In this document: in pieces, positions 18,233-26,296 of the stretch
Layout of the letters: every line of letters begins with the position of its first letter
Numbering within the stretch: position 1 is the first letter of the stretch
Notes under the pieces: model-generated
The model's input: only the letters and a program-made list of their open reading frames with translations
Databases searched by the model: none
What the model was told of the DNA's origin: nothing
Origin: Clostridia bacterium
GTDB lineage: Bacteria; Bacillota_E; RBS10-35; JAJYVN01
Length of the DNA: 31,098 nucleotides
Assembly: GCA_027335515.1 (NCBI GenBank)
Contig: DAHWHT010000072.1
Location: 1 to 31,098, forward strand
Direction: 5' to 3'
Position numbers and translations under genes: made by a program

Positions 18233-18682
18233 TCAGCCCATGCCCGCCAGCACGGACAGACGGTCGGCCCCCGGCACGGCGTCGGGCGGCACTTCACATC
18301 CGACCGCCACCAGCGTCTCGAGCCCCGCAAGGCGCTGACGCCGCAGTTCCCACCAACTCACGCCGCTGGCGGCCGCGGCCCGACCCACATCGAGGCCGCC
18401 CACATCCACCATGGCCACGGCCAGGCGCTGGGCAAGCGGCAAACCGCGGAGCGCCGCCGCAAGGCCGCAGCCCGCAGGGCAGCCGGTGGTCGGTACCCGG
18501 CCCAGGGCAAGGCAAAGCTCGCGCCAGACGTCACCGTCGGCCCGCCGCCCGCAGCGCCGGGCGGCCGAAGTCACCGCGCCCTCGACCGCGGCGGCGGCCA
18601 GCGATGCGTCGCCGCAGCAGGCAAGCGCCACACGCCACAGGGCCGCGCACACGGCTTGCCACTCCCGCGAGGGTGATGCCAC
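18233..18682 (-). CDS. Short ECF-sigma-like protein, copy 1 of 3
   Basis: 149 aa from GTG 18682 (GGGAGGG 6 nt upstream). No known product matches it as a whole. N-terminal LWRVALACCGDASLAAAAVEGA at about 15-36 resembles a shrunken sigma region 2 without its acidic core-binding motif; DVWRELCLAL follows at 51; then LRGLPLAQRLAVAMVDVGGL at 78-97 and a helix with LRRQRLAGLETL at 113-124, which matches the layout of sigma region 4 (helix-turn-helix). It is clearly paralogous to the genes at 21668 and 27961: WRxA-CCG, VW--L, LP--QRLAVA, GGL and L-RRRL are shared. It lies directly upstream of hemW (44 nt) and directly downstream of the FHA regulator gene, with its own repeat-type promoter. Sigma function is inferred; it could be an anti-sigma-like or non-transcriptional helical protein. 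Confidence 0.8.
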   Translation of the reverse strand: MASPSREWQAVCAALWRVALACCGDASLAAAAVEGAVTSAARRCGRRADGDVWRELCLALGRVPTTGCPAGCGLAAALRGLPLAQRLAVAMVDVGGLDVGRAAAASGVSWWELRRQRLAGLETLVAVGCEVPPDAVPGADRLSVLAGMG

Positions 18683-18729
18683 CGTCGTCCCTCCCGGCCG
18701 GAACCGAGTTGGTGCCGTCGACCATCTCA

Positions 18730-18783
18730 GGAATACCACGCCGGCGGCGGCCGCCGCCTGACGCGGGGCTGACCACAACCTGA
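18730..18783 (-). promoter_or_regulatory. Triple TCAG 11-bp repeat promoter of sigma-like copy 1
   Basis: On the minus strand TCAG occurs at 18783-18780, 18772-18769 and 18761-18758, exactly 11 bp apart. A -10-like TATTCC (18735-18730), preceded by TGG, starts 22 nt after the last repeat. No -35 box is seen; the last repeat lies at about the -35 position. The start codon of copy 1 is 75 nt past the last repeat. The same element precedes copies 2 and 3. Confidence 0.78.
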
Positions 18784-18788
18784 CGCCC

Positions 18789-18823
18789 GCCCGTCCGGCG
18801 GTTCAAGGGCCCGCCGGACGGGC
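18789..18823 (-). terminator. Hairpin after the FHA-winged-helix gene
   Basis: 13-bp perfect inverted repeat (18789-18801 with 18811-18823) with a 9-nt loop, 20 nt after the FHA gene stop and just before the TCAG repeats. There is no U-run, but its position between the regulator gene and the copy-1 promoter suggests a terminator. Confidence 0.6.
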
Positions 18824-18842
18824 CGGGACCCGATGGTCTTGT

Positions 18843-19559
18843 TCAGTCCACCACAAGGCGGTAGCCGGCGCCGCGCACCGCCACCAGATGCACCCGCTCG
18901 CCGCCCGCGGCGCGCAGCTTGCGCCGCAGGCGCGAGACCAGCTGCTCGATGCTCTCATCGCTGACCGCGCCGCCATACTCCGGCCAGACCAGGCGCGCGA
19001 GTTGGTCCTTGCCGACGATGGCGCCGACGCGGACCTGCAGGGCGGTCAGGGCGGAAAACTCCTTGGCGGTCAGCTCCAGGCGTTGGCCGGCCAATCGGGC
19101 CTCCATCCGTTCGGCGTCCACGGTCAGGGCCTGGACCGCCGCCGGCTGCAGCGGCAGGACCAGGGTGTCATCGGCCAGGTGGAACGCCAGGCGCAGGTCG
19201 GAAAAGAGGATGACATCGCCCGGAACGAGCCGGTGCGGGGCGGTCAAACGGTTTTCGTTGACCTGGGTGCCATTGCGGCTGCCCAACTCGTGCAGCACAT
19301 AGTCGCGGCCGTCCCAGCGAATCTCCGCGTGGCGCCGCGATACGTAGCGGTCCGGGATGACCACGTCGTTACCCGGGTCGCGTCCAAGACTGACGACCGC
19401 CTTGTCCAACCGATATACGCGACCAGCCTCCGGTCCCGTCTCGGCGACCAACCGGCCGTCCAGAACGGGCCCCCCCTCTCCCCGAGTCAAGCTGACCGTG
19501 GGCCGAAACCGGCCCCGATCTCCCGCGGACGATCGCTGCCGGTCGCGCGCGTACGCCAT
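18843..19559 (-). CDS. FHA domain - OmpR-type winged-helix transcription regulator
   Basis: 238 aa. FHA domain at about 36-130: VSLGRDPGNDVVIPDRYVSR-RHAEI and GSRNGTQVNENRL carry the Gly-Arg, Ser-x-x-His and Asn-Gly-Thr positions that bind phosphothreonine. The C-terminal domain at about 145-238 is an OmpR/PhoB-type winged helix: LELTAKEFSAL, VGKDQLARLVWP, VSDESIEQLVSRLRRKL, VRGAGYRLVVD. So it should bind DNA under Ser/Thr-kinase control rather than through a receiver domain. ATG 19559 has no good ribosome site; a TACAAT box at 19589-19584 about 25 nt upstream may be its -10, giving a short leader. It lies immediately upstream of sigma-like copy 1, whose promoter has 11-bp direct repeats of the kind OmpR-type domains bind. 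Confidence 0.9.
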   Translation of the reverse strand: MAYARDRQRSSAGDRGRFRPTVSLTRGEGGPVLDGRLVAETGPEAGRVYRLDKAVVSLGRDPGNDVVIPDRYVSRRHAEIRWDGRDYVLHELGSRNGTQVNENRLTAPHRLVPGDVILFSDLRLAFHLADDTLVLPLQPAAVQALTVDAERMEARLAGQRLELTAKEFSALTALQVRVGAIVGKDQLARLVWPEYGGAVSDESIEQLVSRLRRKLRAAGGERVHLVAVRGAGYRLVVD

Positions 19560-19688
19560 ACCCGTCGAGCCATTGTGCCCTGTATTGTAACACCGCGCGC
19601 TGCCCGGGATCCGGTTTGCGGCGCCGCGTTCCGTCCACCGCCCCGGGGTGCGGCGGCGGCGAGCACACGGCGGCCGCGCGCGGTCCGG

Positions 19689-21503
19689 TCAGGAGTGGCC
19701 GTCGCCCGTCTTCAGAACCGCCATGAAGGCTTCCTGGGGAATATCGACCGCCCCGACGGCCTTCAGGCGCCGCTTGCCCTCCTTTTGCTTCTCAAGCAAC
19801 TTCCGCTTGCGGGTGATATCGCCGCCGTAGCACTTGGCCAGCACGTCCTTGCGCACGGGCGGAATGTTCTCTCGGGCCACGATCTTGCCGCCGATGGCCG
19901 CCTGCAGCGCCACTTCGAACTGCTGGCGCGGGATCAGGGCGCGCAACCGCTCCACCAGGCGACGCCCGCGGACGGCCGCCGTGGTGCGGTGCACGATGCA
20001 CGACAGCGCATCCACCACCTCGCCCGCCACCAGCACATCCAGCTTGACCATGTCGGCCGGCTCGTGGCCCACCGGCTCATAGTCCAGCGTGGCGTACCCC
20101 CGGCTGCGCGACTTCAACTGATCGAAGAAGTCGAACATGATCTCGGCGAGCGGCAGGCGGTATTCGAGGCGCACCCGCGACGGGTCCAGATACTCCAGGC
20201 GGGTCTGTTCGCCGCGCCGCTCACGGCACAACTCAAACATCGCCCCCATGTGCTCGGAGGGCGTGAAGATGGATGCGCGCACCATCGGCTCGGCGATCTG
20301 CGCGATGGTCGAGCGGTCGGGCATCTTCGCCGGGTTGTCCACCTCGATCTCCGTGCCGTCCGCGCAGCAAACCCTGTAGCAGACCGACGGAGCGGTGGTG
20401 AGCAGATCCAGGCCATACTCGCGCTCAAGCCGCTCCTGGACGACGTCCATGTGCAGCAACCCGAGGAAGCCGACGCGAAAGCCGAACCCAAGCGCCGCCG
20501 ATGTCTCCGGCTCGTAGGACAGGGACGCGTCGTTGAGTTGGAGCTTTTCCAATGCCTCGCGCAGCCGCCCGAAGTCCCCGGAGTCGATGGGATAGAGACC
20601 GGCGAACACCATGGGCTTGGCGGGACGGTACCCGGCGAGGGGCTCGGCCGCCGGCCGCTGCGCGTGCGTGACCGTATCGCCCACCCGGCAGTCGGCCACA
20701 TGCTTCATGGCCGCCGCCAGGTAGCCCACGGCACCCACACCCAGGTCCTCCACGGCAACCCGGCCGGGGGCGAACACCCCGAGTTCGGTGACCGCAAACT
20801 CCTTGCCGCCGGCCATCAGCCGAATGGCGTCGCCCACACGCAGGTGGCCTTCGACGATGCGGACATAGCCGATCACGCCCTTGTAGGCGTCAAAGGCGCT
20901 ATCAAAGACCAGCGCCCGCAGCGGGGCATCCGGCCGACCGCTGGGCGCCGGCACCTGCCGCACAATGGCGTCCAGCAGGGCATCGATGCCGGCTCCGGTC
21001 TTGGCGGAAACGGCAAGCACGGCGTCCGGGTCAAAGCCGAGGTCTCCCAGCTGCTGGCGAACCTTCTCCACGTCGGCCGAAGGCAGGTCGATCTTGTTGA
21101 TGACCGGCACGACCGCCAGGTCGTGCTCCAGGGCGAGGTACAGGTTGGACAGGGTCTGCGCCTCGACGCCCTGGGTGGCGTCGACCACCAGCAACGCCCC
21201 TTCACAGGCCGCCAGAGAGCGGGACACCTCATAGTGAAAGTCGACATGCCCGGGGGTGTCGATCAGGTTCAGCATGTACCCGTCGCCGCCCGGCGGGCGG
21301 TGGCGGAGCCGCACGGCCTGCGCCTTGATCGTGATGCCACGCTCGCGTTCGAGGTCCATAGAATCCAGCACCTGGGCGTGCATCTCGCGGGCCGACAGGG
21401 CGCCCGTGCGCTCGATCAAACGATCGGCCAATGTCGATTTCCCATGGTCCACATGGGCAATAATGCAGAAGTTGCGGATGCAGCCCTGGACGTCGTCAGC
21501 CAA
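19689..21503 (-). CDS. lepA: Elongation factor 4 (LepA)
   Basis: Ribosome-dependent translational GTPase, 604 aa. Seen: [21 protein letters not shown] (G1), the [10 protein letters not shown] switch [13 protein letters not shown] (G3), NKIDLP (G4), VSAKTG (G5), then EF-G-like domains and the LepA-specific C-terminal domain with [15 protein letters not shown]. Start TTG 21503 with an AGGAC element upstream. rpsT, commonly upstream, is not seen; instead a sigma-like gene ends 164 nt upstream. Confidence 0.98.
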   Translation of the reverse strand: MADDVQGCIRNFCIIAHVDHGKSTLADRLIERTGALSAREMHAQVLDSMDLERERGITIKAQAVRLRHRPPGGDGYMLNLIDTPGHVDFHYEVSRSLAACEGALLVVDATQGVEAQTLSNLYLALEHDLAVVPVINKIDLPSADVEKVRQQLGDLGFDPDAVLAVSAKTGAGIDALLDAIVRQVPAPSGRPDAPLRALVFDSAFDAYKGVIGYVRIVEGHLRVGDAIRLMAGGKEFAVTELGVFAPGRVAVEDLGVGAVGYLAAAMKHVADCRVGDTVTHAQRPAAEPLAGYRPAKPMVFAGLYPIDSGDFGRLREALEKLQLNDASLSYEPETSAALGFGFRVGFLGLLHMDVVQERLEREYGLDLLTTAPSVCYRVCCADGTEIEVDNPAKMPDRSTIAQIAEPMVRASIFTPSEHMGAMFELCRERRGEQTRLEYLDPSRVRLEYRLPLAEIMFDFFDQLKSRSRGYATLDYEPVGHEPADMVKLDVLVAGEVVDALSCIVHRTTAAVRGRRLVERLRALIPRQQFEVALQAAIGGKIVARENIPPVRKDVLAKCYGGDITRKRKLLEKQKEGKRRLKAVGAVDIPQEAFMAVLKTGDGHS

Positions 21504-21610
21504 GTCCGCTCGTCCTCAAGCCGCGATCAGCCAACCTTCCCACGCCGACGCCGCCCGTGGCGTCCGCGCCCGCAACCCCCGGCCGGATGGCCTGGGGACG
21601 TTGCCGACCA

Positions 21611-21633
21611 CTGTACCACAACCGCTGTACCAC
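21611..21633 (-). repeat. Two direct GTGGTACAG repeats upstream of lepA
   Basis: In the 164-nt gap between sigma-like copy 2 and lepA, GTGGTACAG occurs twice 14 bp apart on the minus strand (21633-21625 and 21619-21611). The downstream copy contains TGG-TACAGT, an extended -10-like sequence, so it may mark a lepA promoter; no -35 is seen. Nothing else is recognised in the gap. Confidence 0.4.
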
Positions 21634-21667
21634 CACCGCCGCGGCGGGGACCGGCGGCCGGTCGGCC

Positions 21668-22075
21668 TCAGATCAGGGCCAGGCGCCAGGCGCGCCGACG
21701 CGGGTCGTGGCCGCCAAGGGCCGCCAGGGCGCGACGGCGCAGGCGGAGCAGGGCGCCGCGCGACCGTCCGACCGCGGCCGCCGCCAAGCGCGGATCCAAG
21801 GCCGCCACATCCAGGAGGGCAATGGCCAGGCGCTGGTCGCGCGGGAGATCGCAGACCGCCCGCCGCAGGCCGTCGACGCCCGCGGACCCGCCCGCGGCCG
21901 GCACCCGCTGGACGATCAGGCGACACAAGGCCTGCCATTCACCCGCCGGTGTGCCAAGGTCGCGCCGCCGCGTGGCCGCCACCGCGTCCGCCACAATGCC
22001 GGCCGCGAGCGTCGAATCCGCGCCGCAGCACACCTGCGCCACCCGCCACATCGCCGCGTACGCCGTCGCGTCCAT
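21668..22075 (-). CDS. Short ECF-sigma-like protein, copy 2 of 3
   Basis: 135 aa from ATG 22075 (GGGGGCGGG upstream). Same family as copies 1 and 3: AAMWRVAQVCCGADSTLAAG at 7-26, GEWQALCRLI near 45, LRRAVCDLPRDQRLAIALLD at 70-89, and a C-terminal basic helix ALLRLRRRALAALGG. No aromatic -10-recognition helix as in true ECF region 2. It lies upstream of lepA in the same direction, so its transcript could run into lepA. Its promoter region carries the three-fold TCAG repeat. No functional assignment beyond sigma-like. Confidence 0.8.
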   Translation of the reverse strand: MDATAYAAMWRVAQVCCGADSTLAAGIVADAVAATRRRDLGTPAGEWQALCRLIVQRVPAAGGSAGVDGLRRAVCDLPRDQRLAIALLDVAALDPRLAAAAVGRSRGALLRLRRRALAALGGHDPRRRAWRLALI

Positions 22076-22107
22076 TCGACCCGCCCCCGTTCGTCGCCGC
22101 CGGACAC

Positions 22108-22160
22108 AGCGTAACGCGCGGTGCGGCCGACGGCCTGACGCCCGCCTGAGGGCGGGCTGA
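22108..22160 (-). promoter_or_regulatory. Triple TCAG 11-bp repeat promoter of sigma-like copy 2
   Basis: Minus-strand TCAG at 22160-22157, 22149-22146 and 22138-22135, exactly 11 bp apart, then a -10-like TACGCT (22113-22108) after 21 nt. The start codon is 59 nt past the last repeat. Unlike the other two copies, the repeats overlap a hairpin, GCCCGCC-TGAG-GGCGGGC, which may also end the transcript of the gene upstream (stop at 22187). Confidence 0.76.
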
Positions 22161-22186
22161 CGGCGGACCGACGCGCGCAACGGCCC

Positions 22187-22558
22187 TCAGGTGTGTGTGC
22201 TGCCGCGGCTCGGCGACCTCGCGGCCGGGGAACCGGCGGACGGCCCCAGACCGGGAAAGGCCGCTGCGACCGCCGCGTGGGGCCTGGCGGCAAACCCTCC
22301 CAAGACCCGGCTGGCGCCGTCCGCCAGCCGTCGCACCCAGGGACCGGTCGGCCGTCGCAGCGGCACCGCCGCCCAAGGCTCCGCCGGGCGCCGGGCCGGC
22401 GGAGGCAGCGCGCGCCAAGGCCCGGGCCGCGCACCAAACGGCGCCGTGACCGCAACCGCGCCCGGTGGGGTGGGCCTTCCCAGGATGAGGGCCACACCAG
22501 CCGCCGTCGCCAGCACGTAAACCGCCGCCGCCCACCCCGTGGCCCGCGTCCCGCGCAT
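22187..22558 (-). CDS. Hypothetical single-pass membrane-anchored protein
   Basis: Not recognised. 123 aa from ATG 22558 with a GGGGGGGG ribosome site upstream. One N-terminal hydrophobic helix (AAAVYVLATAAGVALILG, about 9-27) followed by a Pro/Ala/Gly/Arg-rich exported or cytosolic region of no recognisable fold. Lies between the YvlD-like gene (61 nt) and sigma-like copy 2; possibly in one transcript with the former. Could be a membrane partner of the sigma-like protein, but no anti-sigma motif is visible. Confidence 0.55.
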   Translation of the reverse strand: MRGTRATGWAAAVYVLATAAGVALILGRPTPPGAVAVTAPFGARPGPWRALPPPARRPAEPWAAVPLRRPTGPWVRRLADGASRVLGGFAARPHAAVAAAFPGLGPSAGSPAARSPSRGSTHT

Positions 22559-22619
22559 GCCCGATCCCCCCCCGGTCGACGCACCCAGCGTACGCGGACC
22601 GCAGGGCCTCAAAACCCCG

Positions 22620-22946
22620 TCAGCGCAATTCGCTCGGCACGAACGCATCGATCACGCCGATCACCAGGGAGGCCAGCAGCGCCCCCACCACACTGACGCT
22701 CATCGTCGGCACGACAAACTGGGCGCCGTAGATTACGACGGCCCCGGCGACGAAGCCGACGATACCGCGCCCGTAGGGAGACATGCGCCGACCGAACAGG
22801 GCCTCGGCCACCCATCCCAGGGCCGCGATGACGGCTGCGGCCAGCAGGGCGTCCCAAAACCCGACGATGTGGAAGCCGGGAATGAGAAACCCCATGAACA
22901 GGATGATCAGCGCGGCCACGATGAACCGGATGATGACCCCCAGCAT
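22620..22946 (-). CDS. YvlD/phage-holin-IV-like small membrane protein
   Basis: 108 aa with four hydrophobic helices: FIVAALIILFMGFLIPGF, ALLAAAVIAALGWVAEALFG, GIVGFVAGAVVIYGAQFVV and VVGALLASLVIGVIDAFV. The pattern, with GF-I-G-- and a WDALLAA loop, fits the YvlD/holin-superfamily-IV family of unknown role, often linked with membrane stress operons. ATG 22946 behind GGGGAGTG, about 9 nt away. Confidence 0.8.
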   Translation of the reverse strand: MLGVIIRFIVAALIILFMGFLIPGFHIVGFWDALLAAAVIAALGWVAEALFGRRMSPYGRGIVGFVAGAVVIYGAQFVVPTMSVSVVGALLASLVIGVIDAFVPSELR

Positions 22947-23196
22947 CTGTGATCACTCCCCAGCCGGCGGCAGGCGACCGCCTTGGGCGCCAGCCTGCCC
23001 GCAAGCCCGCGGCGCTATGCGCGCGGAGAGTAGTGGGCCGGCCGACGCATGCGCCCGGCCGGGTTGGCAAAGCCGGCGGCAGTCTGGCATTGCCTTTTGG
23101 CCCCGATGGCGTAGCATGTACGGTGTACGGTGAATCACCGCGACCAAGACGCCCGGCGCCCCCTGGACGCGGCGGCCGCGCCGGGGCGCGATACGG
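22947..23196. other. Intergenic region with small palindrome
   Basis: No gene is seen in this 250-bp divergent space between the YvlD-like gene and korA. It holds a tandem heptamer TGTACGG-TGTACGG (23117-23130) that runs into the palindrome CGGTGA-A-TCACCG (23128-23140), 57 bp before the korA -35. The palindrome could be a regulator site for korAB or the YvlD-like gene; no partner is known. Confidence 0.4.
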
Positions 23197-23225
23197 TTGG
23201 CGCTACGGTTCCCAGCCATTATAAT
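23197..23225 (+). promoter_or_regulatory. SigA promoter of korAB
   Basis: TTGGCG (23197-23202), 17-nt spacer, then a perfect TATAAT (23220-23225). Start expected near 23232, leaving a leader of only about 16 nt that consists mainly of the ribosome site GGAAAGGGG. Among the strongest SigA-like promoters in the window. Confidence 0.85.
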
Positions 23226-23247
23226 CGTGCGGAAAGGGGTGACCCCC

Positions 23248-25008
23248 ATGCGGACCGAACTGGTGTGGAAGGTGGGCGGCGAGCAGGGCTCGGGCATCGA
23301 AAAGCCTGGATCCATCTTTCTGGACGCCTGTAACCGCCTCGGATACTACACCTTTGGCTATCGACATTTCATGTCCCGCATCATGGGCGGGCATACGAAC
23401 TACCAGGTGCGCATCTCCCACCATCCGGTGCATGCCGTCGGGGACCATACCGACGTATTGCTGATTGACAGCAAGGGTGCCCAGGAAGCCATCGACATGA
23501 ACCTCGGTGAAATGGCGGCCGACGGCGTCATCATCGCCGACTCGGGCATGAAGGCGGAGCTTCCCGCCGGCACCCAGGTTCCGCTGCTGAAGGTCCCGTT
23601 CCACGGCATCGCCGGCGAGATCGGCAGCGACCTCTACTGGAACATGGTTGCGATGGGCGCGAGCTGCGCCGTCACCGGCCTGGACCGCCAGGCCCTGCGG
23701 GACATGGTCAACACCACCTTCGCCCGCAAGGGTGAAAAGGTGGTGCAGGCGAACTACGAGGCCATCGAGCGCGGCTATGCCTATGTGGCCGAGCATTATG
23801 GCAGCTTCGAGCACCTCCAGGTGGCTCCGGTGGCCGAGCCCCGGCGCCGGCTGACCATGGAGGGAGACAACGCGGCGGCCTTCGGCGCCCTCGCCGCCGG
23901 CTGCCGCTTCCTGGCCGCCTACCCGATCACGCCGGCCTCCATGGTCATGGAGTGGATGGCCAAGGAAGCACCCAAATTCGGCGGCGTCGTCGTCCAGGCG
24001 GAGGACGAGATGTCGGCCGTGCTGATGGCGATCGGCGCCAACTACGCGGGTGCGCGCGGCATGACGTCCACCTCCGGCCCGGGGTTCAGCCTGATGCAGG
24101 AAGCCCTGGGGCTCTCCGGCCTGACGGAGACGCCGGTCGTCATCGTCGATGTCCAGCGCGGCGGGCCCGCCACCGGCCTGCCGACCAAGCCCGAACAGGG
24201 CGACCTCAACGACATGGTCTACGGATCGCACGGGGAAATCCCGCGCATCGTCATCGCCCCTGGCACGTATGACGAATGCTTTTACGACACGGCCGAAGCG
24301 TTCAACCTGGCCGATCGCCATCAGTGCCCGGTGATCGTCGCCCTGGACCTGACCCTCGGCATGGGCAAGGGCACCGTCGAAAAGCTGGACTGGAGCCGCC
24401 TGCGCCTTGACCGCGGCAAGGTCCTCTCGGCGGGGGACGTCGAGGCCCTCACCGATCCTTACCAACGCTTTGCCGACACCCCCGACGGCGTTTCCCCGCG
24501 CGCCCTGCCGGGCACGCCCGGGGGCGTCCACCTGAACACGGCCGACGAGCACGACCCGCTCGGCCGCATCACCGAGGACCAGGCTACGCGCAAGGCCATC
24601 CACGACAAGCGCCTGCGCAAGGTCGAGCACGTCGACTTCCCCGGCTTGGCGGTACGCGGCACCCTGCCCGCGGACCTCGTGCTGGTCGGCTTCGGGTCCG
24701 TCACCGGGCCCATGTGGGAGGCGCAGGACCGGCTGTTGGCCAAGGGCCATCGGGTGGCGGTGTGCCAGATGCGCCGCATGGCTCCGTTCCCCGTGGAGGA
24801 GTTCCTGGAGGTCCAGCGCCAGTGCAAGCGGATGCTCGTATGCGAGCACAACGCCACCGGCCAGCTGGCGCACCTCATCCGTGCGCAGTGCGGCGGCGAC
24901 CTGCTCACGGGTCTGCGCAAGTATGACGGGGACCCGTTCCGTGCCTCCGAAGTACAGCAGCGGGCCGAGGAGGTCATCGCGGATGTCCGCAACGCCCGTA
25001 TCGCCTAA
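23248..25008 (+). CDS. korA: 2-oxoacid:ferredoxin oxidoreductase, alpha(gamma-alpha fused) subunit
   Basis: 586 aa. Residues about 1-195 are the gamma-type domain (VWKVGGEQGSGIEKPGSI, MGGHTNYQVR), and from 200 the pyrimidine-binding alpha domain with YPITPAS (225-231), QAEDEMSAV, TSTSGPGFSLMQEALGL and VDVQRGGPATGLPTKPEQGD, then the C-terminal domain with VGFGSVTGPMWEA. With KorB it oxidises 2-oxoglutarate (or a related 2-oxoacid) to acyl-CoA, reducing ferredoxin, or runs in reverse. Overlaps korB by 26 nt. Own SigA promoter; ATG 23248 behind GAAAGGGG. The substrate is inferred from family resemblance to two-subunit KorAB. Confidence 0.95.
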   Translation: MRTELVWKVGGEQGSGIEKPGSIFLDACNRLGYYTFGYRHFMSRIMGGHTNYQVRISHHPVHAVGDHTDVLLIDSKGAQEAIDMNLGEMAADGVIIADSGMKAELPAGTQVPLLKVPFHGIAGEIGSDLYWNMVAMGASCAVTGLDRQALRDMVNTTFARKGEKVVQANYEAIERGYAYVAEHYGSFEHLQVAPVAEPRRRLTMEGDNAAAFGALAAGCRFLAAYPITPASMVMEWMAKEAPKFGGVVVQAEDEMSAVLMAIGANYAGARGMTSTSGPGFSLMQEALGLSGLTETPVVIVDVQRGGPATGLPTKPEQGDLNDMVYGSHGEIPRIVIAPGTYDECFYDTAEAFNLADRHQCPVIVALDLTLGMGKGTVEKLDWSRLRLDRGKVLSAGDVEALTDPYQRFADTPDGVSPRALPGTPGGVHLNTADEHDPLGRITEDQATRKAIHDKRLRKVEHVDFPGLAVRGTLPADLVLVGFGSVTGPMWEAQDRLLAKGHRVAVCQMRRMAPFPVEEFLEVQRQCKRMLVCEHNATGQLAHLIRAQCGGDLLTGLRKYDGDPFRASEVQQRAEEVIADVRNARIA

Positions 25009-25879
25009 GTCCTTTGTGAGCGAATTCCCGACTTGGTGCCCCGGCTGCGGCGACTTCGCCGTGCTGCGCGCCCTGCAAAACGCCGCGGCGCGCCTGGGCC
25101 TGCAACCCCACGAGATCGCGCTCGTGTCCGGCATCGGCTGTTCCGGCAAGATCAACAGCTACTTTCACTCCTACGGCCTGCACACCCTGCACGGCCGCTC
25201 CCTGCCCGTCGCCCAGGGCGTCAAGTTGGCCAACCCCCAGTTGACCGTCATCGCCTCCGGCGGTGACGGCGACGGCTACGGCATCGGCGCCGGCCACTTC
25301 ATGCACGCGGTGCGCCGCAACGTCGATGTCACATACATCGTCATGGACAACCAGGTCTATGGTCTGACCAAGGGCCAGACGAGTCCGACCTCCCCCACCG
25401 GCTTCCTGAGCACGACCTCCCCCAACGGTTCGGCGGAGGCACCCATCCGCCCGCTGCGCGTCGCCCTGGCGAACGGGTGCTCCTGGCTTGCCCAGGGGTT
25501 CTCCGGCAACCCCAAACAGCTCGCGGAACTGATCGTCGCCGCCATCCAGCACAAGGGCTTTTCGGTGTTGAACGTCATCAGCCCCTGCGTCACCTGGCGC
25601 GAGACAATCGTTGAGGATGGACAGAAGGTGCCGGTGTATGAGTGGTACAAGAAACACCTGTACAACCTGGATGAGGATGCGGCACACGACCCGCACAACC
25701 GGGCTGCGGCCTTTCAGACGCTGATCGACCACGACGACCTGGTCACCGGGTTGCTGATCACCGAAGACCGCGCCTCGTACCGCGACTACCTGCCCGGCTA
25801 TACCGAGCAGCCGATGGGCGAACTGGCCAAGGTCATGGACACCGAGTCCCTGGAGGGACTGGCCGCCCAGTTCACCTGA
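24983..25879 (+). CDS. korB: 2-oxoacid:ferredoxin oxidoreductase, beta subunit
   Basis: 298 aa. Binds thiamine diphosphate: ASGGDGDGYGIGAGHFMHAVRRN, MDNQVYGLTKGQ. Cysteines in WCPGCGDF (19-22), GIGCSGK (51-55) and SPCVTW could hold the 4Fe-4S cluster of the two-subunit enzyme. ATG 24983 with a GAGGAGG ribosome site inside the end of korA. Ends at a strong bidirectional terminator. The lack of separate delta or gamma ferredoxin subunits means electrons go to a free ferredoxin. Confidence 0.95.
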   Translation: MSATPVSPKSFVSEFPTWCPGCGDFAVLRALQNAAARLGLQPHEIALVSGIGCSGKINSYFHSYGLHTLHGRSLPVAQGVKLANPQLTVIASGGDGDGYGIGAGHFMHAVRRNVDVTYIVMDNQVYGLTKGQTSPTSPTGFLSTTSPNGSAEAPIRPLRVALANGCSWLAQGFSGNPKQLAELIVAAIQHKGFSVLNVISPCVTWRETIVEDGQKVPVYEWYKKHLYNLDEDAAHDPHNRAAAFQTLIDHDDLVTGLLITEDRASYRDYLPGYTEQPMGELAKVMDTESLEGLAAQFT

Positions 25880-25901
25880 AACGAACCGTTCGCAGGCACG
25901 C

Positions 25902-25940
25902 GCGGTAGGGCCCCGGACATGCGCGCCGGGGCCCTACCGC
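25902..25940. terminator. Bidirectional terminator hairpin after korB
   Basis: 15-bp perfect stem (25902-25916 with 25926-25940) and a 9-nt loop. It serves korB on the plus strand and the YndM-like gene on the minus strand, whose stop codon (25936-25934) lies inside the stem. There is no long U-run, but the GC-rich stem is strong. Confidence 0.82.
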
Positions 25941-26296
25941 ACCCCCACCCCCGGGCGCAGCAGATACAGATGAAACAGGATTTCGCCGAGCGCCACGGCA
26001 CCCGCCAGGGTGATCGCCCCGCCGATGCCCAGCACGACGCCCGGCATCGCCGCAGCCAGGCCGAGGTAGGTCGCCGCGTCCAGCCCGAAGTCCGCCACCA
26101 CCGCCCAGGCGCTGCCCGCATACCGCAGCACGATGCGATCGCCGATGAGGTACGACACCCCGGCCACGACCAGGCCCAGAACCAGCGCCTGGTCCCAGCC
26201 GGCTCGGCCCACAAACGGCAGGATCGCCAGCGTCAACCCCGTCACAAAGAGAAACTTGAGCGCCAGGGCTGGAGCGACTCGCCCGCCGGCCGCCAT
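25934..26296 (-). CDS. DUF2512 (YndM-like) membrane protein
   Basis: 120 aa with four TM segments: FLFVTGLTLAILPF, ALVLGLVVAGVSYLIGD, AVVADFGLDAATYLGLAAAM and ITLAGAVALGEILFHLYLL. The SYLIGD-x-IVL followed by A-VADFGLD pattern is that of the YndM/DUF2512 family of Bacillota, function unknown. ATG 26296 with AAGGGGGTGG upstream. Convergent with korB. Confidence 0.82.
   Translation of the reverse strand: MAAGGRVAPALALKFLFVTGLTLAILPFVGRAGWDQALVLGLVVAGVSYLIGDRIVLRYAGSAWAVVADFGLDAATYLGLAAAMPGVVLGIGGAITLAGAVALGEILFHLYLLRPGVGVR

Noticed and set aside
22187..22648. Several alternative plus-strand frames in 22190-22700
   Set aside because: No ribosome sites and very biased composition; the minus-strand gene from 22558 has a good ribosome site and a clear TM helix.
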